From Metarhizobium sp964253915 (GTDB lineage: Bacteria; Pseudomonadota; Alphaproteobacteria; Rhizobiales; Rhizobiaceae), in the NCBI RefSeq assembly GCF_964253915.1, contig NZ_CAXUSG020000017.1, positions 1 through 64,000 of the forward strand: a stretch of DNA of 64,000 nt, given 5' to 3'. Every line of letters begins with the position of its first letter. Position 1 is the first letter of the stretch. The notes beneath the pieces are model-generated. The model saw nothing but the letters and a program-made list of their open reading frames with translations. It did no database searches and was not told the origin of the DNA. Made by a program: the position numbers and the translations under genes. Below are positions 53,159 through 61,829 of this stretch, piece after piece.

Positions 53159-53279
53159 TCGTTCGGTCTTCCGGAACATCGATGCCAGACTATTTTTAAG
53201 CCTATCCGGTAACGGCCTCCCCATTTGCAACGGCGGCATTATAAGTGCGGCATCGTCAGCCACATTGGGGAGTGCCACT

Positions 53280-53684
53280 ATGAAGCTTATTGCTATCGCT
53301 GCTGTTGCTTGCTTCTTTTCATCCGTTGCCCTGGCTCAGGAATCTCCCGTTGGGAGTTGGGCGATGGACAAGGATGCCACGCTGGCTGTTCTCGCCGAGA
53401 ACGGCAAGGATGATGAAAAAGTGAAGCAGATGGTCGAGATGCTCGCTGCATCGACCGTCGATTTCACCGAAGACACCATCCAGTTCATGGCCTCGCCGGA
53501 AGTCTTCCTGGCCAAATGTGGTTGGGAAGCCGACGATCAGGGCGCCATCAAGATCCAGAACTGCGTCGACAAGGACGGCAAACCGGATGCCAAGAACGGC
53601 CCGACCAGCGCAAACTGGATGGAAGACGACAGCCTGCGGCTTCTGGGCGGCCACGACATGGTTCTTGTCTATCGCCGCAAGTAA
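53280..53684 (+). CDS. Small secreted hypothetical protein
   Basis: A 134-residue protein with a signal peptide (MKLIAIAAVACFFSSVALA, cut before QESPVGSW) and GGGGAG seven bases before the ATG. The mature domain is acidic (DFTEDTIQFMASPEVFLAKC, CVDKDGKPDAKNGP) and contains two cysteines that may pair. The opening SPVGSWAMDKDATLAVL resembles lipocalin-like or DUF-type periplasmic proteins, but I cannot name a family. It faces the short-chain dehydrogenase gene tail to tail across a strong hairpin. Confidence 0.8.
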   Translation: MKLIAIAAVACFFSSVALAQESPVGSWAMDKDATLAVLAENGKDDEKVKQMVEMLAASTVDFTEDTIQFMASPEVFLAKCGWEADDQGAIKIQNCVDKDGKPDAKNGPTSANWMEDDSLRLLGGHDMVLVYRRK

Positions 53685-53701
53685 TTGATCCAAAACATCA
53701 A

Positions 53702-53727
53702 CCTGCGCGGCTTCGTCACCGCGCAGG
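53702..53727. terminator. Bidirectional terminator hairpin
   Basis: CCTGCGCGG (53702-53710) and CCGCGCAGG (53719-53727) form a perfect 9-base stem with an 8-base loop between convergent genes. On the minus strand it is followed by TTGATGTTTT; the plus strand has no T run. Confidence 0.65.
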
Positions 53728-53740
53728 CTTGGCCATCTCT

Positions 53741-54529
53741 TTACAAGGACTGCGCTGCGCCGCCGTCGCAACGGATCATGCTGCCGGTGACATAGCTTGC
53801 CGGCGCGCTGCAAAGGAAAGCCGCGACGGCGGCAAATTCCTCGACACGGCCATACCGACCGGCCGGAATCTCTTTTGCCGAGGATATACGAATATCCTCG
53901 ACGCTGCGGCCGGTTCTTTTTGCCGCGGCATTGTCCAACTCGTCCAGGCGGTCGGTATGAATGCTGCCCGGCAACAGCATGTTCGACGTGATGCCGTATC
54001 CCGCAACTTCTGTGGCGAGTGTCTTCGACCAGCCTGCCAGTGCCGGCCGCAGCGTGTTGGAGAGCGCCAGCCCGCCGATCGGCTCGATCACGCCGGAGGA
54101 GGCTACGGTGAGAATGCGGCCCCAGCCTTGCTCCTTCATGCCCGGCAGAAGCCGGTTGGTCAGGTTGATGATCTGCAGCACCATTGAATGAAAATAGGTA
54201 ATGAGCTTGTCTTCGCTCATGTCCTCGGTGGTGCCGGGTGTCGGCCCGCCACTGTTGTTGACCAGGATATCGATGCCGCCGAGCTTGTCTTCAATGGCTT
54301 TTTCCATGGTCGGCACGAATTCCGTGTCGCTGAGATCGGCCCAGACCCAGTCCGCCTTGCCTTGGCCCTGCCGATTGATCTCCTTGCAGTTTTCCGCCAG
54401 GCGATCGCCGTTACGGCCGCACAAGAGGACGTTGGCGCCTTCGCTGGCAAGTGCCATGGCGATGCCGCGTCCGAGGCCGCGGGAGGAGGCGAGCACGACG
54501 GCCTGCTTGCCCTGGATGCCGAGATTCAT
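53741..54529 (-). CDS. Atypical short-chain dehydrogenase
   Basis: A 262-residue Rossmann protein like 3-oxoacyl-ACP reductases. The cofactor site reads LASSRGLGRGIAMAL (TGxxxGxG variant), DILVNNSGGPTPG is the NNAG region and the catalytic Ser is in LTVASSG. The catalytic Tyr-x3-Lys is missing: the expected segment reads LALSNTLRPAL. Such BKR-like proteins without the Tyr are known, and their reaction is unclear. It is 26 bases downstream of the FAD-linked oxidase gene on the same strand. Confidence 0.88.
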   Translation of the reverse strand: MNLGIQGKQAVVLASSRGLGRGIAMALASEGANVLLCGRNGDRLAENCKEINRQGQGKADWVWADLSDTEFVPTMEKAIEDKLGGIDILVNNSGGPTPGTTEDMSEDKLITYFHSMVLQIINLTNRLLPGMKEQGWGRILTVASSGVIEPIGGLALSNTLRPALAGWSKTLATEVAGYGITSNMLLPGSIHTDRLDELDNAAAKRTGRSVEDIRISSAKEIPAGRYGRVEEFAAVAAFLCSAPASYVTGSMIRCDGGAAQSL

Positions 54530-54555
54530 GATAAAATCCTCTGTCGCTGGAAGTG

Positions 54556-55953
54556 TCAGAACGGTACTTTGCCCGGATTGAACAGGCTTTTGGGGTCGAG
54601 CAGCGCCTTGATCTGCCGCGCCAGGGCCTGTTTTTCCGGATGGCAGAAGGTCTGGTAGGCATGGCGTTTTTCGATGCCGACGCCATGTTCCGCCGAAAAG
54701 CTGCCGCCTGCCTCCGTCACGCCGGTGTAGACCGCATCTTCGATCGGCAGCAGATGATCGGCGGCCGAGGTATCGACGTTGGCGATCGACAGATGCAGGT
54801 TACCGTCGGCGATGTGGCCGTAGACATACGCGTCATAGGCCGGATCGACCGCTTTCAACCGCGCCCGCAGTCCGGCGACATAATCGTCGAGATGGCGCGG
54901 TGGCACCGAAACGTCGAAAGACGGGGCGGCGGGATGGAAACGGTAGATGAAATGCGACTCCTCCCGCAGCTGCCAGAAGCGCCGCGCTTGATCGAGTGAC
55001 TGCGCGACGATGCCGCCCGTCAGGCCGGTCGGTCCCCAAAGTTCCTCCAGGCCGCTTTCGAGCGCTTGGGTCGCAACGTCGACGCTCTCGGCGGAAATCT
55101 CGATCAGCAGGACAGCTGCTGTCTCAGGCTCAACCCAGCTTAGGTCGAAACCGAAGGTTTCGGCGCTGTCGCGGATGAAGCGCTCCCACATCAGTTCCGC
55201 CCCCTCCAGCATGGCGAAGGGCAGATCGCGGAAGTGGCCGATGACGGCAAGCGCTGCCGCCGCATTCGGCACGCCGATCAGAGCGGTCGCCCGCGCTGCG
55301 CGCCGGCTTTCGAGCTTGAGGGCCACGCGCGTGACAATGCCGAAGGCGCCTTCGCCACCGATGAACAGATGCTTGAGGTCCGGCCCGGCGCTGACCTTCA
55401 CCACCCGCGTCAGGTCGCGAAAGATCTCGCCGCTCGGCATGACGGCTTCGATCCCCAGCACCTGATGGCGCATGACGCCATTGCGGAAGGCGAGGATACC
55501 GCCGGCATTGGTCGAGACCATGCCGCCGATGGTCGCGGTGCCGCGCGAGGGGAGATCGACGCCGGTGGTCAGCCCATGCTTTCCCGCCGCCTCCTGCAGC
55601 GTTTGCAAGGTCACGCCGGCCTGTACGACCGCCGTGCGTTCGGCCGGGTCCAGCATGTCGATGGCCGAAAGCCGCGCCGTCGAGACGATCAGTTCCCCCG
55701 GCCGGCTGATGTTGCCGCCGACGAGTCCCGTGCGGCCGCCTTGCGGCACGATCGCCACGTTTTCACGAACGCACCAGGAAACCAGCTTCGCCATTGCTTC
55801 CGTCGTCGCGGGCAGGGCCATGACGCCGGCCTCGAAATTCTGCGGATGTTCGCCGGGATCGCGATTGGCCAGTTCGTCCGGGCCGACAATACCGATATCC
55901 GTGTCGAAAGACCGCAGGGCCTCAAAGAGTTGCGTCGGTGTATAGGATGTCAT
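54556..55953 (-). CDS. FAD-linked oxidase (GlcD / D-2-hydroxyacid dehydrogenase type)
   Basis: A 465-residue flavoenzyme. The PP-loop FAD domain shows AIVPQGGRTGLVGGNISRPG and LPSRGTATIGGMVSTNAGG; GAFGIVTRVALKL follows. The C-terminal cap has VYGHIADGNLHLSI and GVGIEKRHAYQTF, the histidine-containing signature of the GlcD family. It oxidises a D-2-hydroxy acid (possibly 2-hydroxyglutarate, lactate or glycolate). The start at 55953 (MTSYTPTQLFEAL) is the best within a longer open frame. The dehydrogenase gene follows in the same operon. Confidence 0.9.
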   Translation of the reverse strand: MTSYTPTQLFEALRSFDTDIGIVGPDELANRDPGEHPQNFEAGVMALPATTEAMAKLVSWCVRENVAIVPQGGRTGLVGGNISRPGELIVSTARLSAIDMLDPAERTAVVQAGVTLQTLQEAAGKHGLTTGVDLPSRGTATIGGMVSTNAGGILAFRNGVMRHQVLGIEAVMPSGEIFRDLTRVVKVSAGPDLKHLFIGGEGAFGIVTRVALKLESRRAARATALIGVPNAAAALAVIGHFRDLPFAMLEGAELMWERFIRDSAETFGFDLSWVEPETAAVLLIEISAESVDVATQALESGLEELWGPTGLTGGIVAQSLDQARRFWQLREESHFIYRFHPAAPSFDVSVPPRHLDDYVAGLRARLKAVDPAYDAYVYGHIADGNLHLSIANVDTSAADHLLPIEDAVYTGVTEAGGSFSAEHGVGIEKRHAYQTFCHPEKQALARQIKALLDPKSLFNPGKVPF

Positions 55954-56204
55954 CGTCGTCTTTCTGATCCGTATTCGTGTCGCGTCCGGACGCGAAGCGT
56001 CGTGCCGATACCGGTATCTCTCCTGGGGCGGGGAAGGCAAGCCGGTCTTTCACGCAAGGGTTCGTTGTGCATTGCGAAGAAAAATTGTTATGCAGGTGTA
56101 CAATTGGGCTGTGGCTGTCGTATCCATGCTCGACAAACGCCCTGCGTTTTGACAAGAGATAAAAGAAACGGACGTGGGGACGTCCGGCAGATGGAGAGAG
56201 TTTG

Positions 56205-57869
56205 ATGAGCGAGACGTTTGAGCTTCCGGAACGCGAGTCGATGGAGTTCGACGTCGTCATCGTCGGAGCAGGGCCTGCGGGCCTCTCGGCGGCGATCCGT
56301 CTGAAGCAGATCAACCCGGATCTTTCCGTCGTCGTTCTGGAAAAGGGATCGGAAGTCGGCGCGCATATCCTGTCCGGCGCCGTCGTCGATCCGATCGGCA
56401 TCGACAAGCTTTTGCCCGACTGGCGCGAAGAGGCCGACCATCCGTTCAAGACCGAGGTGACGGCCGATCACTTCCTCTTCCTCGGCCCGGCCGGCTCTAT
56501 CCGCTTGCCGAACTTTGCCATGCCGCCGCTGATGAACAACCACGGCAACTATATCGTGTCGCTCGGCAACGTCTGTCGGTGGCTCGGCGCCCATGCGGAA
56601 GCACTCGGCGTCGAGATCTATCCGGGCTTTGCCGCATCGGAAGTGCTTTATAACGATGAAGGCGCGGTGATCGGCGTCGCCACCGGTGACATGGGCATCG
56701 AGCGCAATGGCGAACCCGGTCCGAACTACACCCGTGGCATGGCGCTTCTCGGCAAATACGTGCTGATTGGCGAAGGCGTGCGCGGCTCGATCGCCAAGCA
56801 GCTGATCGCCAAATACGATCTCTCCAAGGATCGCGAGCCGCAAAAATTCGGCATCGGCATCAAGGAACTCTGGCAGGTGAAGCCCGAGCATCACAAGCCG
56901 GGCCTGGTGCAGCACTCCTTCGGCTGGCCGCTCGACATGAAGACCGGCGGCGGTTCCTTCCTCTATCACCTGGAAGACAATCTCGTTGCGGTCGGTTTCG
57001 TGCTGCATCTCAACTACAAGAATCCCTACCTCTTCCCCTTCGAGGAGTTCCAGCGCTTCAAGACGCATCCGGCGATCCGTGAGACGTTCGAGGGCGGCAA
57101 GCGGCTCTCCTACGGCGCCCGCGCCATCACCGAAGGCGGTTACCAGTCGGTTCCGAAACTGTCGTTCCCCGGCGGCGCGCTGATCGGCTGCTCGGCCGGC
57201 TTCGTCAACGTGCCGCGCATCAAGGGCAGCCACAATGCGGTGCTGTCCGGCATGCTCGCCGCCGAGAAGCTTGCCGAAGCGATTGCCGCCGGCCGCGCCA
57301 ATGACGAGCCCGTCGAAATCGAGAACGAATGGCGCGCGACGGCGATCGGCACGGACCTGAAGCGGGTGCGCAACGTCAAGCCGTTGTGGTCCAAGTTCGG
57401 CACCGGTCTCGGCATTGCGCTGGGCGGCCTCGACATGTGGACGAACCAGCTGTTCGGCTTCTCCTTCTTCGGCACGCTCAAGCACGGCAAGACAGATGCA
57501 GCATCGCTGGAGCCGGCTTCGAAGCACAAGAAGATCGAGTATCCGAAACCGGACGGCGTGCTGACCTTCGATCGCCTGTCTTCGGTGTTCCTGTCGAACA
57601 CCAACCACGAAGAAGACCAGCCGATCCATCTGCAGGTCAAGAATCCGGACCTGCAGAAGACGTCCGAGCACGATATCTATGCCGGTCCCTCGACGCGCTA
57701 CTGTCCCGCCGGGGTCTACGAATGGGTGGAGAAGGACGGCAAGGACGTCTTCGTCATCAACGCGCAGAACTGCGTGCACTGCAAGACCTGCGACATCAAG
57801 GACCCCAACCAGAACATCAACTGGGTGCCGCCGCAGGGTGGCGAAGGGCCAGTCTATCCGAACATGTAA
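56205..57869 (+). CDS. Electron transfer flavoprotein-ubiquinone oxidoreductase
   Basis: A 554-residue membrane-associated enzyme that passes electrons from ETF to ubiquinone in fatty-acid and amino-acid oxidation. FDVVIVGAGPAGLSAAIRLK is the FAD fold; WPLDMKTGGGSFLYHLEDN and GGALIGCSAGFVNVPRIKGS are family blocks. The C-terminal ferredoxin part has RYCPAGVYEW, NAQNCVHCKTCDIKDPNQN, giving the four cysteines for one [4Fe-4S] cluster. GGAGAG six bases ahead supports the ATG at 56205. It is preceded by a 251-base gap with nothing recognisable. Confidence 0.96.
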   Translation: MSETFELPERESMEFDVVIVGAGPAGLSAAIRLKQINPDLSVVVLEKGSEVGAHILSGAVVDPIGIDKLLPDWREEADHPFKTEVTADHFLFLGPAGSIRLPNFAMPPLMNNHGNYIVSLGNVCRWLGAHAEALGVEIYPGFAASEVLYNDEGAVIGVATGDMGIERNGEPGPNYTRGMALLGKYVLIGEGVRGSIAKQLIAKYDLSKDREPQKFGIGIKELWQVKPEHHKPGLVQHSFGWPLDMKTGGGSFLYHLEDNLVAVGFVLHLNYKNPYLFPFEEFQRFKTHPAIRETFEGGKRLSYGARAITEGGYQSVPKLSFPGGALIGCSAGFVNVPRIKGSHNAVLSGMLAAEKLAEAIAAGRANDEPVEIENEWRATAIGTDLKRVRNVKPLWSKFGTGLGIALGGLDMWTNQLFGFSFFGTLKHGKTDAASLEPASKHKKIEYPKPDGVLTFDRLSSVFLSNTNHEEDQPIHLQVKNPDLQKTSEHDIYAGPSTRYCPAGVYEWVEKDGKDVFVINAQNCVHCKTCDIKDPNQNINWVPPQGGEGPVYPNM

Positions 57870-57878
57870 CGCTTCTTT

Positions 57879-57907
57879 CGCGCCGTTCTCCAAAAGGGGA
57901 CGGCGCG
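57879..57907 (+). terminator. Hairpin after the ETF-QO gene
   Basis: CGCGCCGT (57879-57886) pairs with ACGGCGCG (57900-57907) and the inner CTCC/GGGG extends the stem around an AAAA loop. Poor T run afterwards (TTCGG). It starts ten bases after the stop codon. Confidence 0.6.
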
Positions 57908-57958
57908 TTCGGCTGAATGCCTTGAAAAAGCGCCACAGGTTAATCCGGCGGCTCGCGC

Positions 57959-57974
57959 TTAAACCATTGTTAAC
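57959..57974 (+). promoter_or_regulatory. CtrA box TTAA-N7-TTAAC
   Basis: TTAA (57959-57962), seven bases ACCATTG, then TTAAC (57970-57974). This is the alphaproteobacterial CtrA consensus. It lies 51 bases ahead of the L,D-transpeptidase start, which is suitable for activation or repression of its promoter. Confidence 0.65.
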
Positions 57975-58024
57975 CATACTTTCCTTAAGTTGCGGGATAT
58001 CAACCGGAATTTAAGGAAAGCCAG

Positions 58025-58639
58025 ATGTCGATCTCCCGCCGCGGCCTGTTGCTCGGTTTCTCCGCATTGCTTGCGGGTTGCACCACGAACGGTACGAACC
58101 ATGCCAGCAACTACGGTTCCCGGCCGGATGAACAATTCCCGCTGAAGGCAATGCCGCTCGACAAGGTCAAGCCGGAACTGCGCCGCCAGGAAGTCGCCTA
58201 TGATGCCGGTTATCCCGCCGGAACGGTGGTGGTCGATACGCCGGCGCGCCGCCTCTATTACGTGCTCGGTAACGGCAGGGCGATGCGTTACGGTATCGGT
58301 GTCGGCCGCAACGGTTACGCCCTGCGTGGCGGCGCCACGATCGGCCGCAAGGGCGAATGGCCGACCTGGACGCCGACGGGCAACATGATGCGTCGCGATC
58401 CGCGCAACCGCCGTTTTGCCGGCGGCATGGAGCCCGGCCTCAACAATCCCCTCGGCGCGCGCGCCATCTATCTCTATCAGGGCGGCAACGACACCATGTT
58501 CCGCATCCATGGCACCAACCAGCCGTGGTCGATCGGCATGGCGGTCTCGAGCGGCTGTGTACGCATGCTCAATCATGATGTGATCGACCTCTACGAACGC
58601 GTCAAGGTCGGCGGCCGCGTGGTCGTTCTGCAGGCCTGA
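58025..58639 (+). CDS. L,D-transpeptidase (YkuD) lipoprotein
   Basis: A 204-residue lipoprotein that forms 3-3 peptidoglycan crosslinks or links lipoproteins to the wall. The lipobox LLGFSALLAGC gives lipidation near Cys19. The YkuD domain has VVDTPARRLYYVLGNG, YGIGVGRNGYALRGGA and the active site FRIHGTNQPWSIGMAVSSGC with the catalytic His and Cys, then VRMLNHDVIDLY. Polar growth in rhizobia depends on such enzymes. A perfect CtrA box precedes it, and the ETF-QO hairpin separates it from the upstream gene. Confidence 0.93.
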   Translation: MSISRRGLLLGFSALLAGCTTNGTNHASNYGSRPDEQFPLKAMPLDKVKPELRRQEVAYDAGYPAGTVVVDTPARRLYYVLGNGRAMRYGIGVGRNGYALRGGATIGRKGEWPTWTPTGNMMRRDPRNRRFAGGMEPGLNNPLGARAIYLYQGGNDTMFRIHGTNQPWSIGMAVSSGCVRMLNHDVIDLYERVKVGGRVVVLQA

Positions 58640-58711
58640 CGGCTGATAGGCGCGCATCGACCGGAAACGATACGCGTCAGATATCCGCAACAGGAACACA
58701 CAACACAAAAA

Positions 58712-58736
58712 CGCCGCCCGGCAAAACCAGGCGGCG
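58712..58736 (-). terminator. Rho-independent terminator of the DoxX gene
   Basis: CGCCGCC (58712-58718) and GGCGGCG (58730-58736). Read on the minus strand, the stem is followed by TTTTTG. It lies 19 bases after the DoxX stop and ends that transcript. It also closes the region after the L,D-transpeptidase gene, though the plus strand lacks a T run. Confidence 0.7.
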
Positions 58737-58754
58737 TATTGCGTTGTACAGCAG

Positions 58755-59150
58755 TCAGCGAGCTGACTTCCAGGTGACGACCATCAAGGCGCCGATCACC
58801 GTGATGTGTTCCATGACGAAGTAGAATTCCAGCGTCTTCAGCGGCTCTTCCATCGTCCAGAAGGTATGGGCGATTGGGATGGTCAGGGCGGTGAAGACCG
58901 CCAGCATGCCGGCGCCAAGCCACGTCCAGCGATTGGCGATCACGAGCGCCGAGCCGATCAATTGCACGAAGATGACGGCGATCGCGACGGCGGCAGGCGG
59001 GTTAAGGCCGAAATGGGCCATCTCGGCCGTTGCGGCGTTGAAGTCGAGAATTTTTGCGATCCCGCTCGACCAGAAGATGAAGGTCAGCACCGTTCGGGCG
59101 AGATAGCCGAACGCGCGGGATGTAACGATCGTTTCGATAAAGGACGGCAT
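58755..59150 (-). CDS. DoxX-family membrane protein
   Basis: A 131-residue protein with four membrane segments. GGAGAATGAA precedes the ATG at 59150. LARTVLTFIFWSSGIAKILD (first segment and SGxxK), FVQLIGSALVIANRWTWLGA, MLAVFTALTIPIAHTFWTME and VMEHITVIGALMVV match DoxX. Members are linked to sulfur or redox processes; the role here is unknown. It is the second gene after the MFS gene on the same strand, 145 bases apart. Confidence 0.88.
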   Translation of the reverse strand: MPSFIETIVTSRAFGYLARTVLTFIFWSSGIAKILDFNAATAEMAHFGLNPPAAVAIAVIFVQLIGSALVIANRWTWLGAGMLAVFTALTIPIAHTFWTMEEPLKTLEFYFVMEHITVIGALMVVTWKSAR

Positions 59151-59294
59151 TTCATTCTCCGGTTGCGAAATCGAGAGGCACAAAGCCCGGCTCGGGAGGA
59201 AGCCGGAGGATCGTGCTGACACCATTTCTACCAGAGCCCGGCATCGGCCGGGTTCCCTCGGGAACACGGCCGATATCGCGCAAACCGGGATTTG

Positions 59295-60539
59295 TCAGGC
59301 GCGCCTGGCCCTGCGTTCCAGCAGGTAGGATACGGCAAACACGCCGAGTCCTGCAACGGACAGCAAGGCGCCGACATAGCCGGTTGCCGCAAATCCGTAA
59401 CCCCAGGTGATGACGAGGCCACCGAGCCAGGCGCCCAGCGCGTTGGCGATATTGAAAGCGGAATGGTTGGATGCTGCGGCGAGCGTCTGCGCATCGGCGG
59501 CGACGTCCATCAGTCGCGTCTGGATGGACGGGCCGGCAGCAAAGCCACAGCCGACCAGATAGACGCACAGGCACAGCATGAACGGATTGCTGGCGGTCAG
59601 CGAGAAAACCGTCAGGACGACGATGTTGTAGAGGATCGAGCCGCCGATCGTGCCCATCAGCGAGAATTCGCCGAGTTTGCCGCCTACGAGGTTGCCGGTG
59701 ATCATGCCGACGCCGAACAGCGCCATGATCACCGAAACCATGCTCTCGGACATCATCGCCACCTGCGTTGCCGTCGAGGCGATGTAGCTGAACACCGCGA
59801 ACATGCCGCCGTAACCGACAGCGGCGATGCCGAGCGTCAGCCAGACCTGCGTGCGGCGGAATGCGCCGAGTTCACGCGTGAAGCTGGCGCCGGCGGCGAC
59901 CTTGTCCTTCGGCAGGTAGATAAAGATCAGCGCGACCGTGAGCACGCCGATGGCGCCGACGGCAAGGAAGGCAACACGCCAGCTCAGCGCCTGGCCGAAG
60001 AAGGTGGCAACCGGCGTGCCGACCAGCGTTGCCGTGGTCAGGCCGAGCATGACGCGGCCGATGGCACTCGCCCGCTTGTGCAGGGGCACCATCGACGCGG
60101 CGACCAGGGCCGCGACACCGAAATAGGCGCCATGCGGCAGGCCGGTGATGAAGCGCAGCAGCGTGAAGGATTCGAAGTTCGGCGCGATGGCGCTGAGGAT
60201 GTTGCCGATGGCGAAGATCGACATCAGCATCAGAAGCAGGTTGCGCCGCGACATGCGCGCCGCCGCCACGGCAATCACCGGCGCGCCGACCACGACACCG
60301 AGCGCATAGGCGCTGATGACATAGCCAGCCTGCGGCGTGGTCACCGAAAAAGTCGTCGCGACATCGGGCAAAAGGCCCATGATGGCGAACTCCCCGGTGC
60401 CGATCCCGAAACCGCCGACGGCCAGCGCCAGTTCGATCAGGATGACGGCGAGACGGGGCAATTGCGCCGGCGCGACGGATGCGGACGAATCAATGTAGGT
60501 TTCCGGCGAAGAACGCTCGACGGCAGCAAATTCGGTCAT
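59295..60539 (-). CDS. MFS transporter (AraJ-like)
   Basis: A 414-residue permease with 12 segments. The start at 60539 (MTEFAAVERSSPETYIDSSA) is preceded by GAGG. GIGTGEFAIMGLLPDVATTF in helix 1 and AARMSRRNLLLMLM in loop 2-3 fit the drug and sugar efflux (AraJ/YdeA) group. Its promoter would be in the 327-base gap 60540-60866, which holds a shared operator-like motif at 60697-60734. Substrate unknown. Confidence 0.88.
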   Translation of the reverse strand: MTEFAAVERSSPETYIDSSASVAPAQLPRLAVILIELALAVGGFGIGTGEFAIMGLLPDVATTFSVTTPQAGYVISAYALGVVVGAPVIAVAAARMSRRNLLLMLMSIFAIGNILSAIAPNFESFTLLRFITGLPHGAYFGVAALVAASMVPLHKRASAIGRVMLGLTTATLVGTPVATFFGQALSWRVAFLAVGAIGVLTVALIFIYLPKDKVAAGASFTRELGAFRRTQVWLTLGIAAVGYGGMFAVFSYIASTATQVAMMSESMVSVIMALFGVGMITGNLVGGKLGEFSLMGTIGGSILYNIVVLTVFSLTASNPFMLCLCVYLVGCGFAAGPSIQTRLMDVAADAQTLAAASNHSAFNIANALGAWLGGLVITWGYGFAATGYVGALLSVAGLGVFAVSYLLERRARRA

Positions 60540-60696
60540 GGTGGCCTCAAGGGATCCGTTCAGGTCGACCGGTGTGCGTTGGGAGGTCGTACAGCGATAG
60601 CGACCGGGCGATGGGTGCCGGGATCGAGAAGTAAGTCTGACAAAGCAATTCCACCCATATATCCTATAATCGGCGCCGTCCGTCGAGGGCGAAATT

Positions 60697-60734
60697 TTGC
60701 ACTGCAATATGATTATCTGCATACTGTGTGCAAA
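60697..60734. promoter_or_regulatory. TTGCANTGCAA-type operator, copy 2
   Basis: TTGCACTGCAATATGATT, CTGCA and GTGCAAA; the outer TTTGCAC (60696-60702) and GTGCAAA (60728-60734) form a perfect 7-base inverted repeat. The rest of the gap 60540-60866 holds TATAAT-like sequence at 60664-60670 and no gene. It could control either the MFS gene or the kinase-like gene. Confidence 0.5.
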
Positions 60735-60866
60735 CCGCATCATCGCTTGGAAGCGGTGGCATCAAATTTTCCCATTGCTGTCCTGTGAATCGTCAAAGCG
60801 AGCAACTATTTGTGCAGCGGATCGTTTACAGCGCGCAATTATTCCCAGCGGAGGCCGAAGTCCAAC

Positions 60867-61829
60867 ATGAAGCTGATGGCGATTCTCAATCGGGATGGCG
60901 GGACCTTCAAGACAACCGACATGGCTGCCTACGAGCAGATGGCGGAAACCATCTTCCGGCAGGCCGGTCACGATTTCGAATGCGTGGTCGTGTCGGGCAA
61001 GGATATCGTCGAGGTGATGGAAAAGGCTGCGGAGCGCGGCGATCTCGACGGCTTCATCGCCGGCGGCGGCGACGGCACGATTTCGGCGGCTGCCGCAATC
61101 GCCTGGCGCAACGGCATCGCGCTCGGGGTCATTCCTGCGGGAACGATGAACCTGTTTGCACGGTCGCTGAAATTGCCCCTCGATATCCGGGCGGTGCTGG
61201 AAACGCTGGCAAATGGACGGATCGAGCATGTCGACATCGGCAGCGCCAACGGCCGTCCCTTCATCCACCAGTTCTCCGCCGGCCTGCACGCCCGCATGGT
61301 GCGTTACCGCAACACGATTTCTTACGCTTCCCGCATGGGCAAGATTTCGGCGAACATCCGGGCCTCCATTGGTGTGATCTTCAATCCGCCGGAATTCGAG
61401 ATGGAGTTTTCTGCCAACGGCGTCATCGAGCGCCGCCAGGTGTCGGCGATCTCCGTGTCGAACAATGAGTTCGGCCGCGATCCACTGCTTTTCGCCGACG
61501 ACCTCACCGGCGGGCATCTGGGATTCTACACGACGCAACCGCTGAAGCCCGCCGGTGTCGCCCGTCTGGTTTTCGACATCATGCGCGGCCGCCTGAAGGA
61601 AAATTACGCCGTCACAGCCATGGCGGTGCAGGCGCTCGACCTGCATTTTCCGGATGCGAAGGGACGCACCAATTGCGTCATCGACGGCGAGCTGTTGCCG
61701 ATGGAGCCCGACGTATCGCTGCGCCTGCACCCCGGCGAACTCAAGGTGCTCGTTGGTGACCCGCCGCCCGCACCAACCCTGATCGAGCGCGTGGCGGCGG
61801 TTCTTCCCGCGTCTGCGGCCAAGCCGTGA
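60867..61829 (+). CDS. Diacylglycerol kinase-like lipid kinase
   Basis: A 320-residue protein of the DAGK catalytic family. FIAGGGDGTISAAAAIAWRN is the GGGDGT nucleotide motif, LGVIPAGTMNLFARSLKLPL the GTxNxxA motif and FIHQFSAGLHARMVRYRN follows. The enzyme phosphorylates a lipid such as diacylglycerol, or a sphingoid-like base. The start at 60867 has GGAGG 12 bases ahead. Its stop lies against the stop of the glutamine synthetase-family gene (convergent). Confidence 0.88.
   Translation: MKLMAILNRDGGTFKTTDMAAYEQMAETIFRQAGHDFECVVVSGKDIVEVMEKAAERGDLDGFIAGGGDGTISAAAAIAWRNGIALGVIPAGTMNLFARSLKLPLDIRAVLETLANGRIEHVDIGSANGRPFIHQFSAGLHARMVRYRNTISYASRMGKISANIRASIGVIFNPPEFEMEFSANGVIERRQVSAISVSNNEFGRDPLLFADDLTGGHLGFYTTQPLKPAGVARLVFDIMRGRLKENYAVTAMAVQALDLHFPDAKGRTNCVIDGELLPMEPDVSLRLHPGELKVLVGDPPPAPTLIERVAAVLPASAAKP

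Noticed and set aside
58712..58736. Terminator for the L,D-transpeptidase on the plus strand
   Set aside because: The T run follows only on the minus strand, so it serves the DoxX gene.
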